This document shows, piece after piece, positions 8,758-20,102 of a DNA stretch of 64,000 nucleotides. Where the stretch lies: contig OZ005621.1 in NCBI GenBank assembly GCA_963930655.1, forward strand, positions 7,675,001 to 7,739,000, written 5' to 3'. Each line of letters opens with the position of its first letter. Position 1 is the stretch's first letter. The notes under the pieces are model-generated. The model worked only from the letters and a program-made list of their open reading frames with translations. It did not search any database and had not been told where the DNA came from. The stretch is from Myrica gale. Its lineage: Eukaryota > Streptophyta > Magnoliopsida > Fagales > Myricaceae. The position numbers were made by a program, and so were the translations under genes.

Positions 8758-11672
8758 ATGATGGCTGTTTCCTATTCTTTCTGTCCTCGATATCCTAGGG
8801 TTTCCTCCATTTCCAGTGGTGGGTATCTTTGGGACACCCAGGTGAAGAAGAACCGTCGTCTTGTTTTCGCTTCCATTCAAAAACCGTCAAATGACCTTTG
8901 TCTTCAATCGAAGGTACTGTATTGAAGAATCTAAAGTTATTGTCTTTAAGCTGCATTTTGTTGTGCATTCATCTTTCGACTGTATTCATCCTCGTTGACT
9001 GCTAAATTACGATTCTGTAAAGTTTGATATGTAGTGCACTCAAATGTAGGTATCATTGTTCACTAGTAGTTTCACGAACTGGTTGCCCTTATTCATCTGG
9101 CTTGTTCGTTGGTATGATTTTCGATTGCGTACATTGGGTTGATACTTTTAAGTGCAGAATTGCAATGATGCGATCTCCCAAGTACCAATGAGGATTAGCG
9201 GCCTCGTCACTCAAGTTCTGTGACAAAGGAGAACAACATCTGGATTTTTTGTGTTTTTTCTTGAGACTTCAGTTTATAACTCTGCATCCTAGATTACTGG
9301 TATTAATCAGTGGACACTGATCTGTGAACTACGTAAAATGGAAATAAGAGTTGTTCCCGTCTCAGATGAAATTGCTTTAAAATTCCTGACTGGGGTCTTG
9401 AGCCTAACTTGTTTACCATAATCTACTTGTAATCTTCAGCAACTAATCACTAAAATTTATTGGTGATGGAGGTAATGGGAGAAAAACAACCTGTCACAAA
9501 ATGGGTACTTATATCATGAAAGTTCAAGGTTCAACCAGGCATTGTCAGGTGTCATAAACACCGACATTATCGTAGGGACTGTCAAGTACCTATTCAGCTG
9601 AAAAACATCTCTTGCTGCGGTTCAACAACCTTTCCTGAGTATATCTTTAATCTTTGACAAACTACAACAGGAGTACGCACTTTTCCAAAGAATAAAGGGC
9701 TTCACATCCTGACTATGCCCTTCCCTCCTGCTCTCCAAAAATATGATGCTGTTTTTTATCTGTGTATAACTAATTGCATTGTGATGGTATGATATATGTT
9801 ATATGGGTCTTCATACACATATTTCTTAGGTGCGTACTTTTGTAGTTATTGCTGTTTCAATGCTACGGTCTCTACTACTGTAATGAAGCCAATAATCGAG
9901 ATTGTTGAGTGTGTGTATGTTTGCAAGACTGCACATGTGAGTGCACAACCTATGGCCTTTAATGTTTCTTTAGCCAGCAGGCCCTTCACCTTCAGACACA
10001 TGAATATTTACCCTAAAATCCTTTGCAATCTCCAAAAACATTTCCATCTCATCATGGACTTTGTCGTGGATAGGGTAAAATAACTGTTCCATGAACTTTG
10101 TCTTTATGAGTCTTGACACACTCTAAACTTGCAATTACGTATGTACTTGCACCAACAGCAGCTGCATGCAGTACCTTTCTGCATGGATTTGGCTAAGCTT
10201 TCTGTTGATCAATGTTTTGAGTACATGTTTTTGTTTCTAATTAATCAAAGGTTTGACTATGATTTCAACTAAAAATTGTATCGCGTAGTGAGAGTTGAAG
10301 ATGTAAAAGACTGTCCCCATAGGTGCAGTTCAATGTAAGATACTTAAGGAAGTCTTTGAAGTACTTTGTAACACTTAATATTTAAGGTCATTCCCTGTCT
10401 ATCCTAAATTTTTATTTCTTTCTGCTTTTGTATTCTCATGTTCTTTACCTTTTTTAGGGACTGAAATTTTTGCATACCCAGATATATTGGCGTGTAATGA
10501 AAGAGTATAATTTCAGGTTCAGACATTGTTAGGCAATGTAAAATGGGATGACAAAGGTTTGGCAGTGGCAATAGCACAAAATGTGGATACAGGATCCATA
10601 CTGATGCAAGGCTTTGTAAACCAAGATGCAATCCTTAGAACCATTTCCTCTCGGAAGGCAACATTCTATAGCAGATCACGGGCAATGTTGTGGACCAAGG
10701 GGGAGACCTCAAAGAATTTCATCAATATTCATGATATATTTCTTGATTGTGATCGGGACTCTGTATGTTTCTGAAGATTTTTAGTTGAAACCTCTGCTCC
10801 CATTTCATATTTATTGTAGTTTACTCCATCTTTCCGAATGATCGGTCTCTTGGATTTTTTTCAACTTCAACTCGCAACTATGTCTCAGATAATATACCTT
10901 GGGAAGCCTGATGGACCTACCTGCCACACAGGATCGGAAACTTGTTATTATACATCAGTTTTTGATTTAAAGGAACAGCAACAGGTTTGCTCCTGAATCA
11001 TTTCGTAAGAAATGTAATTTCCATGCGTTACTTCAGTCGAACTCTAGCAAGATGTTTAGTGATGCTGATTAATTTTGGCAGGTTGAAGGAAATAGATTGG
11101 CATTGACCACCTTGTACTCATTAGAGTCAACAATTTCCCAGCGCAAAGCAGAAATACCAGCAGAACAAACTGGAAAACCTTCATGGACGAAACAATTATT
11201 GCTTGATAATCACCTGCTATGCTCAAAAATCAGGTAGGTATTGGATTCTCCAGTTGATTGTAGTGGATACCTCTCTGTGCTGGAAAGAAGACAAAAAGAA
11301 AAAATCAGAGTAGTTATCTTCAAAAAATATCCAAGTGAAGTACGAGTTATGTGTTCATAATATGTTGGGCACAAGGGATCTATTTGCGCGTGCTTTCCGT
11401 GCGAGTCTGTATATCTGTGTCTATTCATTTTAACTGAAATTTTTTATGTCTGAACTTTCCTTTGCAGGGAGGAGGCAAACGAGTTGTGTCAAACACTAGA
11501 GGAGAATGAGGATAAGTCACGAGCTGCCTCAGAGATGGCTGATGTCCTGTATCATGCCATGGTTCTTCTGGCACTGAAAGATGTGAAAATGGAAGATGTT
11601 TTGGAAGTTCTGCGACAGAGATTTTCTCAGTCAGGCCTAGAGGAAAAGAGAAGTCGAATGTTACAAGGCTAG
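8758..11672 (+). CDS. HISN2: HISN2, bifunctional PRA-CH/PRA-PH histidine biosynthesis enzyme
   Basis: Phosphoribosyl-AMP cyclohydrolase and phosphoribosyl-ATP pyrophosphatase, steps 2 and 3 of histidine synthesis, in the plastid. Five exons can be joined: 8758-8913, 10517-10762, 10889-10984, 11082-11233 and 11468-11672, all with GT-AG borders, giving 284 aa, close to the Arabidopsis protein. Residues 1-52 are Ser/Arg-rich without acidic clusters, like a transit peptide. The cyclohydrolase domain (about 58-165) starts at KWDDKGLAVAIAQN and has the zinc-ligand pattern DCDRD (C130), TCHTG (C146) and TCYY (C153). The pyrophosphatase domain (about 175-275) has EEANE (218-222) and EMADVLYH (239-246), the metal-binding EExxE...ExxD pattern. 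Two adjacent ATGs occur at 8758 and 8761; either could start translation. Intron 1 is long (1.6 kb). Confidence 0.95.
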
Positions 11673-12930
11673 GCATGGACTGTTTAGGCTGCCCAGACAT
11701 GTTAGGCTGGATTTAGCGGCCTCTATAACTGCTGTACTCTGGGTCCAGTTTTGCTCTGGATGACTTTGTTTAATATAAAACTTTCTTGTTGAAAGATTGT
11801 TGTAACTGGATCACTTATGCGTTTGGCATGGGGAACGAATATAATTTGACATCACCAGTTTTAGCTTCGACCCAGCCTTTGCAGCTCAACGTTAATCTCT
11901 CATGCAAACAGCCCATCTTTCTCATTTCCTGTACTCTTGCCATTTTTCTCTTCAAAACATTCCCCATCGTTTTCTTAACCAGTATTGCGTAATTTATAAC
12001 CTTCATCAAATTACTAGATCTATAGGAACGACAATGGATAACCCGCAGCTCCAAGTCTATCAGCCGGTCGTTTTTCAAATCCAAGCTCCAATATTATAAG
12101 CAATAGCACTCCAACGACATGCACCACAGACTTGGCTATGAGATTCATGCTGCTCGATTTTTAATCTGCCACAAGGGATGGAGCGTAGGTTTACTTTGAA
12201 CACTCTAATTTCTTCGAAGTAACAACATTGGAGGCACGACTCAGCTAGTAGAAGGTACGAGCAGATTGGTTCACAATAAGGGCAGACAACTCTATTATAA
12301 TAAATATAAAAAAATTCACTTAAATTATCCATTTCTCCATTTTTTTCACCAAGTATTTAAGAAAAAATATCAATCATAATAAACCCCCAAATCCTTTCCA
12401 TAACTGCACCCTAGGTGTACTTTCCTTAACAGTACCAATGATCTCTTAGTACCAAATCTTAATCCACCAAATAGCACCTTACAACAAAACAATATTTAAA
12501 TCTTAAATTTTGAAATTTGAATAAAAAACTAAAAACAAAAACAAAACCAAAACACCAAAACACCAAAACCATTTTCCAAACAAGTCCCAGAATTTTAATG
12601 ACGAAAAAAAAAGTTGACTCGAGAGAAGAGATCCTCATGCATGGGGGACTTTTGAGAAAGCACATACCAACATCAACCTTAAGGACAAGGTTGCTCTCGA
12701 AGAGGGAGGTTTGATGAAAACCTGCTTGGAGCCTTAGCAGGCACCACTTGTTTGGAGTGTATGCCTTGTCCACCGCCGACACAAGCGCGTGCAGAGTAGC
12801 GCACCCGTACCCTATGCAACGCACACGCTTTGCTTGCATAGCGCACTGTGTGTCAAGTCACCCGCAAACCAAGATATGCCATTTTATCGGCATCTCATTG
12901 CCACTAATGCAGGAGGGTGATCGATAAATG
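11673..12930. other. HISN2 3' flank and intergenic DNA
   Basis: The first 100-200 bp are probably HISN2 3' UTR (AATATAAAA near 11,772). No further gene is supported. Around 12,615-12,715 a short plus-strand frame ending STLRTRLLSKREV resembles the extreme C-terminus of plant Ty3/gypsy polyproteins, but it is too short to be sure. Confidence 0.4.
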
Positions 12931-12936
12931 AAGTCA

Positions 12937-13925
12937 TTACCAAAGAGACAATAATTCATGGAGTAATCCATGGATTGTTATTTGAGAGAATGATAACAGG
13001 TATACAAGCAATATGAATATTTCCTTTAAATTGGCCAAGGCAGCCCATTGGACAATCCTATGGGCAAGCTCATTGACATCTCTCTTAACATGCTCAAATT
13101 TCCAGAACTCTCTACCCTGAGCTAATTTATGAATATCAACAACTAATGCAGCAATCTGCCAATCTCCTTTGCCTCTATGATTGATGGAGTCCATGACCAA
13201 CAGAGCGTCACCTTCCAGAATGATAGGAATGCCAAGAACAAAGAATGCCTCCTGGACAGCAAATAGGGCTACCCTTGCCTCGCCCACAAGAGGGCCGCTA
13301 GAAGGAAACCTCTTTGTACGAACAAAGAGGATTTTACCTTCGGAGTCTCTGCACACAACTTCTGCAAAGGTGAATGATTTCCAAATTGCGACATCAAAAT
13401 TAATCTTTCATGAACCAAAAGGAGGAAGGTGCCAAACCGGTTGAGGGTTGCTCACTTTTTCCAACCAAGCAGAAATTAGCTCTTGCCTCTTGGTATCAAG
13501 AATGAATGGAATGAAGAAGCTGCATAATATTCAGATCTCCACCATGATGAACAATCTGGTTCCTGGAAAATCAGATGGAATCCATGAGAATAGCTGCAAA
13601 ACAAGTGAAGTTAACTTGTTGGTCAAGGGAAGATTTAGTTATTGAAAGGGCTTGAGAATAAGCTTCATCCAGTCCACAATATTTTGGGAGGACACATTCT
13701 GAATAAGGAGTGGCCAAGGAGCTTCCCCCATAATATTTGTGCCACCGGGCACTCATAAAACAAATGGACAAGATATTCGGTATCTTTAGAACAAAACACG
13801 CAGTTGCTGTCTTCTTCAGCCCGATTGATATATCTCCCAATGTTATCCATGCAAGGCAATCAATTCCAGGCAATCTTCCAAATTAGCACTTTTAATCGGT
13901 CTTGCATTGGAATCCTACAGATTTT
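12937..13925 (-). pseudogene. LINE (L1-type) 3' fragment: zf-RVT plus RNase H
   Basis: Minus strand. The 5' part (about 13,920-13,665) reads as WKIAWN..LPCMDN, then CVFCSKDTEYLVHLFYECPV, the zinc-binding zf-RVT domain that follows reverse transcriptase in plant L1 elements. The 3' part (13,356-12,937) contains GEARVALFAVQEA, ILEGDALLVMDSI and FEHVKRDVNELAHRIVQWAA, a plant RNase H (RVT_3) domain. Frames are broken between the two and stops are present. Endonuclease and reverse transcriptase are missing, as in a 5'-truncated copy. Confidence 0.85.
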
Positions 13926-13934
13926 CTTCCTTTA

Positions 13935-14150
13935 TTCAAAGTAGCAAAAAGCAATTAGGGGGTTTCAGTCCCAACATAGATCAAAAATAGTTCAGGAAAG
14001 TGCTCAAAAACATCATGGTAGCCTCTAGACAACAGTGTAGAGGCAGGTAAATGAGCCAAATGGTGCGCTTCAACGTTAGCACCTCTAGTGACAAAATTAA
14101 AACTAACATAATCAAACACCTTCGCCTTGCTAATAATACACATTGGCCGT
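13935..14150 (-). pseudogene. Second LINE RNase H tail
   Basis: The minus-strand frame 14,143-13,955 has FVTRGANVEAHHLAHLPAS followed by a GYHDVFEHFPE stretch and GTETP, the C-terminal end of a plant LINE RNase H region. It abuts the other LINE fragment (12,937-13,925) in the same orientation, but its domain order shows that it is a separate insertion. Only about 70 codons survive. Confidence 0.75.
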
Positions 14151-14514
14151 GTTATTTCTGAGTGTTACTTGATAGCATGAGCTACTCTCTTAAACACACC
14201 CGTTTTTAGCCTTGTTTTCATTCTTTCTGTGACTTGACACTTTGAAGGCTTCCATCAGCCACCTAACCACTCAGGTTGACAATAGAAGTGACCAATGATT
14301 TCATTCATAACTTGCTATAATTAAATAAACTTGCTATAATTAAATAGGAAAAATAGCAAGTTATGTGGGTTGTGGGAAAAATAAGAGGACTTGAAAGCGA
14401 AATACAACACCGACGTTCTCTGTGCCCGGGTGGTATGTGGGTTGTGAAGCCCACGCTTGGTCAGAGTTTCGATCGTTGGTAGAGGGAGAAGAAGAGAGAA
14501 GAAAAAAAAAGAAA

Positions 14515-15450
14515 GCGAAATACAACTCCTTCAAAATAAAAGACTTTTTTGTTTCCTAAGCAATGAAACTTCATTAAAAAAATGGCCCCACCTTAGGGAG
14601 GTTTAAACAAGCCATTAGATCTTAAACAAGAAGCCGGCGGTAAAACATATAAAGGAATATCTCTAAAAAAACCGCCTAACAGCCGTCCACTTAGCCAAAC
14701 TATTCGCAGCCGAAATCGCTTTCGGGGTAAACTTTAAAAAAGCTCCACCATCGATTGGAGTACGTTTCACGACTTGCTTCCTAGCTTAGAAAAATAAAAG
14801 GGTTAATGGTAAAAATAGTTCCTGGGTTTTATACCTTTTTATCGATTTGGTCCCTAAGTTTTTATTTTGGTCATATAAGTCCTTAAGTTATCCTAATTTA
14901 TCGATTTGGTCATTCCGTCCAATTCCGTCTATTCCGTGCACAATCAGCTAACGGCGGGCCACGTCACAACCAATAAAATCGCGAAATACAACTACTTCAA
15001 AATAAAAGACTTTTTTGTTTCCTAAGCAATGAAACTTCATTAAAAAAATGGCCCCACCTTAGGGAGGTTTAAACAAGCCATTAGATCTTAAACAAGAAGC
15101 CGGCGGTAAAACATATAAAGGAATATCTCTAAAAAAACCGCCTAACAGCCGTCCATTTAGCCAAACTATTCGCAGCCGAAATCGCTTTCGGGGTAAACTT
15201 TAAAAAAGCTCCACCATCGATTGGAGTACGTTTCACGACTTGCTTCCTAGCTTAGAAAAATAAAAGGGTTAATGGTAAAAATAGTCCCTAGGTTTTATAC
15301 CTTTTTTATCGATTTGGTCCCTAAGTTTTCATTTTGGTCATATAAGTCCTTAGGTTATCCTAATTTATCGATTTGGTCATTCCGTCCAATTCCGTCTATT
15401 CCGTGCACAATCAGCTAACGGCGGGCCACGTCACAACCAATAAAATCGCG
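14515..15450. repeat. 466 bp near-perfect tandem duplication
   Basis: Unit 1 is 14,515-14,980 and unit 2 is 14,981-15,450. Both begin GCGAAATACAACT and run to CAATAAAATCGCG. I count about 6-8 differences, including one extra T, so divergence is near 1.5% and the event is recent. The left part of each unit, read on the minus strand, gives SAANSLAKWTAVRRFF, reminiscent of a LINE RNase H end. The right part is the arm of the foldback element that continues at 15,451. Confidence 0.92.
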
Positions 15451-15975
15451 ACACGTGTATTTTTTAAAAAAAAATACCCTGTCCACCTGGATTATTCGTA
15501 AAAAAAAAACGAACGGGGGGAGACCCCCATTCGCGCGACAGATGGAGCCCAGATCTGGGCTCCCCGTCGCCGGCGTGGCCGCGAGGGGTGGCCGGGAGCC
15601 ACCCACCCCTGCTGCTCCCCCGCCCACCCCTCGCGAGCCCCACGACCACCCGGCGCGGCGCGAGCCGCCCTGGCGAGGGGAGCCCAGATCTGGGCTCCCT
15701 CTATCGCGCGAATGGGAGTCTCCCCCGTTCGTGTTTTTTTTTACGAACAATCGAGGTGGACAATGTATTTTTTTTTTAAAAAATACACGTGTCGCGATTT
15801 TATTGGTGGTGACGTGACCCACCATTAGCTGACTGTGCACGGAGGAGACAGAATTGGACGGAAGGACCAAATCGATAAATTAAGATAACCTAAGGACTTA
15901 TATGACCAAAATGAAAACTCAGAGACCAAATCGATAAAGGGTATAAAACTCAGAGACTATTTTTGCCATTAACCC
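15268..15975. mobile_element. GC-rich foldback element with nearly complete dyad symmetry
   Basis: The left arm begins GGGTTAATGGTAAAAATAGT and the reverse complement of the right end reads GGGTTAATGGCAAAAATAGT. The arms stay complementary through the ACACGTGT words (15,451 and 15,783) and into the GC-rich core, where GGAGCCCAGATCTGGGCTCC occurs at both 15,545 and 15,680. Only about 80-100 bp in the middle are unpaired. Open frames on both strands here are by-products of the GC-rich palindrome. Size and structure suggest a foldback or Mutator-like non-autonomous element; no transposase is present. A second partial left arm exists in the tandem duplication at 14,810-14,980. Confidence 0.85.
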
Positions 15976-16527
15976 AAAATAAAATGATAAACACAATCCT
16001 AAATTAAAGCATGTAAGCTAGATTCTTTGCATGTAGAGTTCTTCGCATCCTCGACTTCCATGCTACACGTAACCATGCTTCAAGATAACCATTTTCTACT
16101 TAATTAATGCATGTCTCATGCTTAGCTTATCATCTATCCCACCTTACCAGTTGACTATTGGCTTACGTATAGGAGAAGTGTCTAATTACATTAATAAATT
16201 TCCCTTACGTACAACATGATTAAGTTATACCTATATTTTACAAATATTACAGGCCGCATAACTTCAAGTAGTGGTAGGCATCATTTAGGACCAGACAACA
16301 AGTACTCCATATTAGCCCTTCACTAATTCCAATTTGTATTCCATAAGACTCCACATATAATTACTTATAAAAAAAAAACTCCACATATAATTGGCGATAG
16401 CTCCTTTGCCCAACTGACGCTAATTGTAGGACAACAAAATACAACAGGCATGGTCTCTTACATTAATTTGCAGTTAGTAATTGTCAACAACGGTATTGAT
16501 GTCAACAAAAGTACATGGAGACAGCCA
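15976..16527. other. Intergenic, nothing recognised
   Basis: AT-rich sequence without a supported open frame, repeat end or RNA gene. CCACATATAATT occurs twice near 16,350 and 16,382 around a poly-A run. Confidence 0.5.
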
Positions 16528-16730
16528 GTGGCAGAACCGGGATTGAAATATAAGCGGGTCAACTTTAAAAGCGAAATGATAAGATTTTTTTTTCTTTCGT
16601 AATGCAAAAAATTTTCTTAGAGTTACAATGTCGAAAATTAAGGACTAAAAACATTAAAAATATTAGAATTCATGTACCGAACTATGTACTACAATTGAAA
16701 AGGTATTAGACGACTCCATGCTTCATGACT
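16528..16730 (-). mobile_element. hAT 3'-end fragment
   Basis: The segment starts CAGTGGCAGAACCGGGATT and shares order and wording with the left end of the hAT element at 4,456: a CGAAAATTAA stretch, CATTAAAAATATTAG and a TGTACC..TATGTACT region. The matching opposite end was not found, so only the terminus that follows the transposase stop in this family can be supported. Confidence 0.65.
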
Positions 16731-18084
16731 TTTTTTAATCACAAACTTATCCATTATCTAAATAAAACAAAACAAAAGTGAAAACAATCAATCAGTTGAC
16801 AATACATTTTGTATGACATTATAGAGATCTAATACATAAATCTAATTCAATTTGATTTATGCAGCCAACAACAATGTGCAGAATTAAACACAATTTCATC
16901 TCTAATACATGATCATCGAAACAGTCAACCAAATATTAGAGTTAATATCCCGTGGCCGTTAGTGATGTAAGAGAGCCTGAAATGCTAAGCAAATATTGGG
17001 TTTAAATTCACTAATGGCAAAAAAAAAAAAAAAAAAAACTAAAATGGGCTAGCTCTAACAAATTTCAGCAGATTATCCTCTTCAGAACAGCAACTGTTCA
17101 AACTATAAAAACTTGAATGCAGTTTTCTCTTCTCTTTTTTTCCAACACCAAATATTAATGTTTTCTTGAAATAATTTTATTATTTTTTATTTTCTTTTTG
17201 GAATAACTAAAAGTATATTAGTACAGAGGGTGCTGCAATTTAATTATCCTTTTTGTCTTTTAATGATGAGGCCATTAGTGAATCCATTTTATGCATTAGT
17301 GAATCCATTTTTATAATTTCATACTTTGGAAAAATTTCATCCATATAATTATTATTAACAAGTTTCACGTTTCATTAGTGTGGTTTAAAAACAAATTTTG
17401 AATACATAAATCCATTTCTAATACATAAATCCATCTCTAATACATACATGAATGCAGTACATAAATGAAGTTTGTCAAGGCGTAAATCTCATCTCTAATA
17501 CATAAATCCATTTCCAATTTTATAGTACATAAATCCATAATTTCATCCCCAATTTACACATTCCCATTCGGCAATTCCCAATCTCAAATCCCAAATCCCT
17601 AATTTTCACATCCCATTTGGAAATTCTCAATCCCAAATCCCTAATCCCAAATTTCAACATCCTATTCGGCAATTCTCAATCCCAAATCCCTAATTTCACA
17701 AAATTTCCAACTCTCGATCACAATTTCATAAAATATGTTCACCAATGAAAGAGAGAGAGAGGTGGCCGGCGGCGGGGGGGCTGAGAAACAGTGAAAGAGA
17801 GAGAGAGAGAGAGATCAGAGAAGTGAGAAGATATGTTATAACAGATGAGAGAAAGTGAAAATAACTAGCCAATATACGTACCTGGTGCGGCGGACGACGG
17901 GGGGGGGGGGGGGGGTTGTGGAGTTGCGTTGCGATTGGGCTGGTCACTGGACTCAACTGAGAAGTGAAACCATGAGAAAGAGAGAGAGAGAGAGAGAGAG
18001 ATCGAGCAAGTAGGATGAGTCGTTTTTTTAAAAACAAAGGTGAAACACACCGTTTTCTGGGTAACATTGAAATTTAGAAGAAGA
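16731..18084. other. Intergenic with low-complexity tracts
   Basis: No gene is supported. The stretch 17,270-17,740 repeats phrases such as AATACATAAATCCATTTC and CAATCCCAAATCCCTAAT in a loose tandem manner. GA-rich tracts lie at 17,750-17,815 and 17,975-18,002 and a G homopolymer at about 17,901-17,917. On the minus strand 18,107-17,865 is open and Pro/Ser-rich because of these repeats, so I do not call it a gene. Confidence 0.45.
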
Positions 18085-19812
18085 ATGAGAAGAGGCAACC
18101 ATCTCACTCTCTCCCCTTTACATTCTAAAGATATAAAAGGTGGACTTTCTAGATTTTAAACAGACTATTAACACTAGGCACATTTTGTTATTATCCCCCA
18201 TAATGTATTTTAACTAATCACCTACTTCCTAGATATTAAGATTTTAACTTTAATTGATACATTAAACTTCAACCAAAATTGTTGGATATATCCTAAGGTA
18301 CACATGGATCCATATTTTCTGGGTAGCCATAATCCCAAAAAAAACACCTAAATTTGTCAAAAAAAAAATATCCATGTCCAAAGTGCCTGCCTCAACCTGC
18401 TTGAGAAGTCAGGTTTGAGATGGAAATCTTAGCGTCTTAGCATTGGATGATTCTTTGTTAAATCAAGAGCAAAGTATCTAACACATGCACTAAGTTACTG
18501 ATTGCTTCGAAAGATCTCTCAAAATGTTTGCATATATCTAAATCAGGTTGTTAACAAAACTATATATCCATTTTCATCACTAATTTTATATAATTTTTCA
18601 CTTAATATTTCAAGAATCACTATATCAACCCTCGTTTTACTTTGGTTTAAGCACATAATCCTTTTCCTCTTGGTTGGGTGCTGCAGAGTAGGGGAATGTA
18701 TGAACCTATTTTTTTTTTAACTCATACATGGATCTTCAAACAACAGACAGCACGCATGATGCAGATTTTGACCTTTGGCTTCATCCTGGAAACTAGAGGA
18801 AATTCTCATTTTCTCCTCCTATTACCAACACCCCACCTCCCCCTCCCTCTTCTCGCGGTAAGAAAAAAAAAGAAAGAAAAGAAAAGAAAAGGAGACAAAA
18901 CACCCATTGAGAACCTTCCCCTTTTTTCTACCAATTGAAATGATGAAAATAAGTACATAAAACTTTGAACGCCTCAGGCACTGGTAAAAACATGTCATTG
19001 TGTTGCAGATCATATACCTCCTATTTACATTCTACCTAAAGGATGAATTTATCTGCTATTTTATCTTTGAAATATATTTTGAGTGTTATGACCATGAAAC
19101 ACTTTGAAACCCCAGTACCCATACTGTATTTGTTTTTCTTAACTTGAGCTTTTTGATTTTCTCCAATCTCTTTGGATTTGGTTTAATAATGACAAACTGA
19201 AATCGAAGGGTACGGTCTCCCTTGTCTCTCTCTCTCTCTCGCCCCCCGCCCCGGCCCTCTCCTCTTTTCAGGTTTGTTCTCTTGGCTTGGTGTAGTGTTA
19301 TTGGTTTGTGGGTACGTGGGTGGGAGGGGCTCTTTTCAATACCTTGCGTTCACTTTTACCAATTGAAACATCAAAATGATCAGGAGAATTATGAAAACCA
19401 ACCGTCAGATATAGCTATTAAGGTTTTATGACTTGCTTGTGATGAAGAGGGACACCAGAGACTCCATCGTCCCCTTTGTCAAAAGAAAGAGAAGAAAGTT
19501 AAAACATATTGATAAAATGTGAGGCCACACAAAGGAAGCAAAGAAACTTATCGAATGTACTTACATAACTGGCTCATTCACGTGATCTCCTGACAATGCG
19601 AGAGTCCACCAATTGAATTCTGCACAAGAGGAAACAACAATGACTGAATATCCAGGAAACCATGCTATATCTTCAATTGCATCGAATAAGGCTAATTCAA
19701 CCAAGACAGCAGGAAGGAGTCCTACCGCCCATGTAAAGAGAAGGCTGACTTTGGCCCTTTCTCAACCAGTGTTAACCAACTACAATAGAAACAAGTACTC
19801 ATATCAATAACC
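18085..19812 (-). pseudogene. Inverted partial copy of the glucosylceramidase gene (exons 9-11, intron 11)
   Basis: This is the reverse complement of about 38,935-40,596 in the intact glucosylceramidase gene. Exon 9 and its downstream intron lie at about 19,620-19,810, exon 10 near 19,560-19,620 and exon 11 near 19,435-19,475. Introns are retained, so it is a DNA-level duplication. Exon 10 has lost one T (GCATTGTCAGG against GCATTTGTCAGG), a frameshift. The AG acceptor before exon 11 is changed (GACAAAGG against GACAGAGG). The unusual GC donor after exon 11 is still present. A Copia element splits the copy; the remainder continues at 24,177. Confidence 0.9.
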
Positions 19813-19817
19813 TTCTA

Positions 19818-20102
19818 TGTGAAAAACAGAGTAAGAATTAGAGGGAGAAAGAAAGAAGAATGAAGAACAAGTTTTTATGTTCTATTCGATGATTTGTTTA
19901 CAAGCTCATCGGCCTCTATTTATATACAGAGCTGAACGACAAATAATTAAATACCAAATCAATCTATACGCTCCAAAATCAATTTGCATAATTCTGGCCA
20001 GATTTGGGAGATGTGCTGACTTTTCTATTTAGGTAACCTTACGTAACTTCAGCCTTGATTTTATTCTGTGGTTCATGTCATGAGTCACGTACTTCCTCAA
20101 CA
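19818..20102 (-). mobile_element. Copia 3' LTR
   Basis: 285 bp, starting TGTGAAAAACAGAG and ending CTTCCTCAACA in plus-strand reading, with TG...CA ends and TTCTA just outside (19,813-19,817). Next to it, on the internal side, the minus strand reads AACTTGAGGGGGAG, a purine-rich plus-strand primer. It differs from the 5' LTR at about four positions in 285. Confidence 0.95.

Noticed and set aside
15415..15870. Long open frames on both strands in GC-rich DNA
   Set aside because: They mirror each other because the sequence is a palindrome with few stops; they carry no recognisable domain.
17726..18107. Ser/Leu- and Pro-rich minus-strand frames, possible signal peptide or extensin
   Set aside because: The composition comes from CT/GA and poly-C microsatellites, with no supporting exon structure.
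19613..19810. Plus-strand frame containing [19 protein letters not shown]
   Set aside because: It is the antisense of glucosylceramidase exon 9 and its intron; the same shadow appears opposite 38,947.
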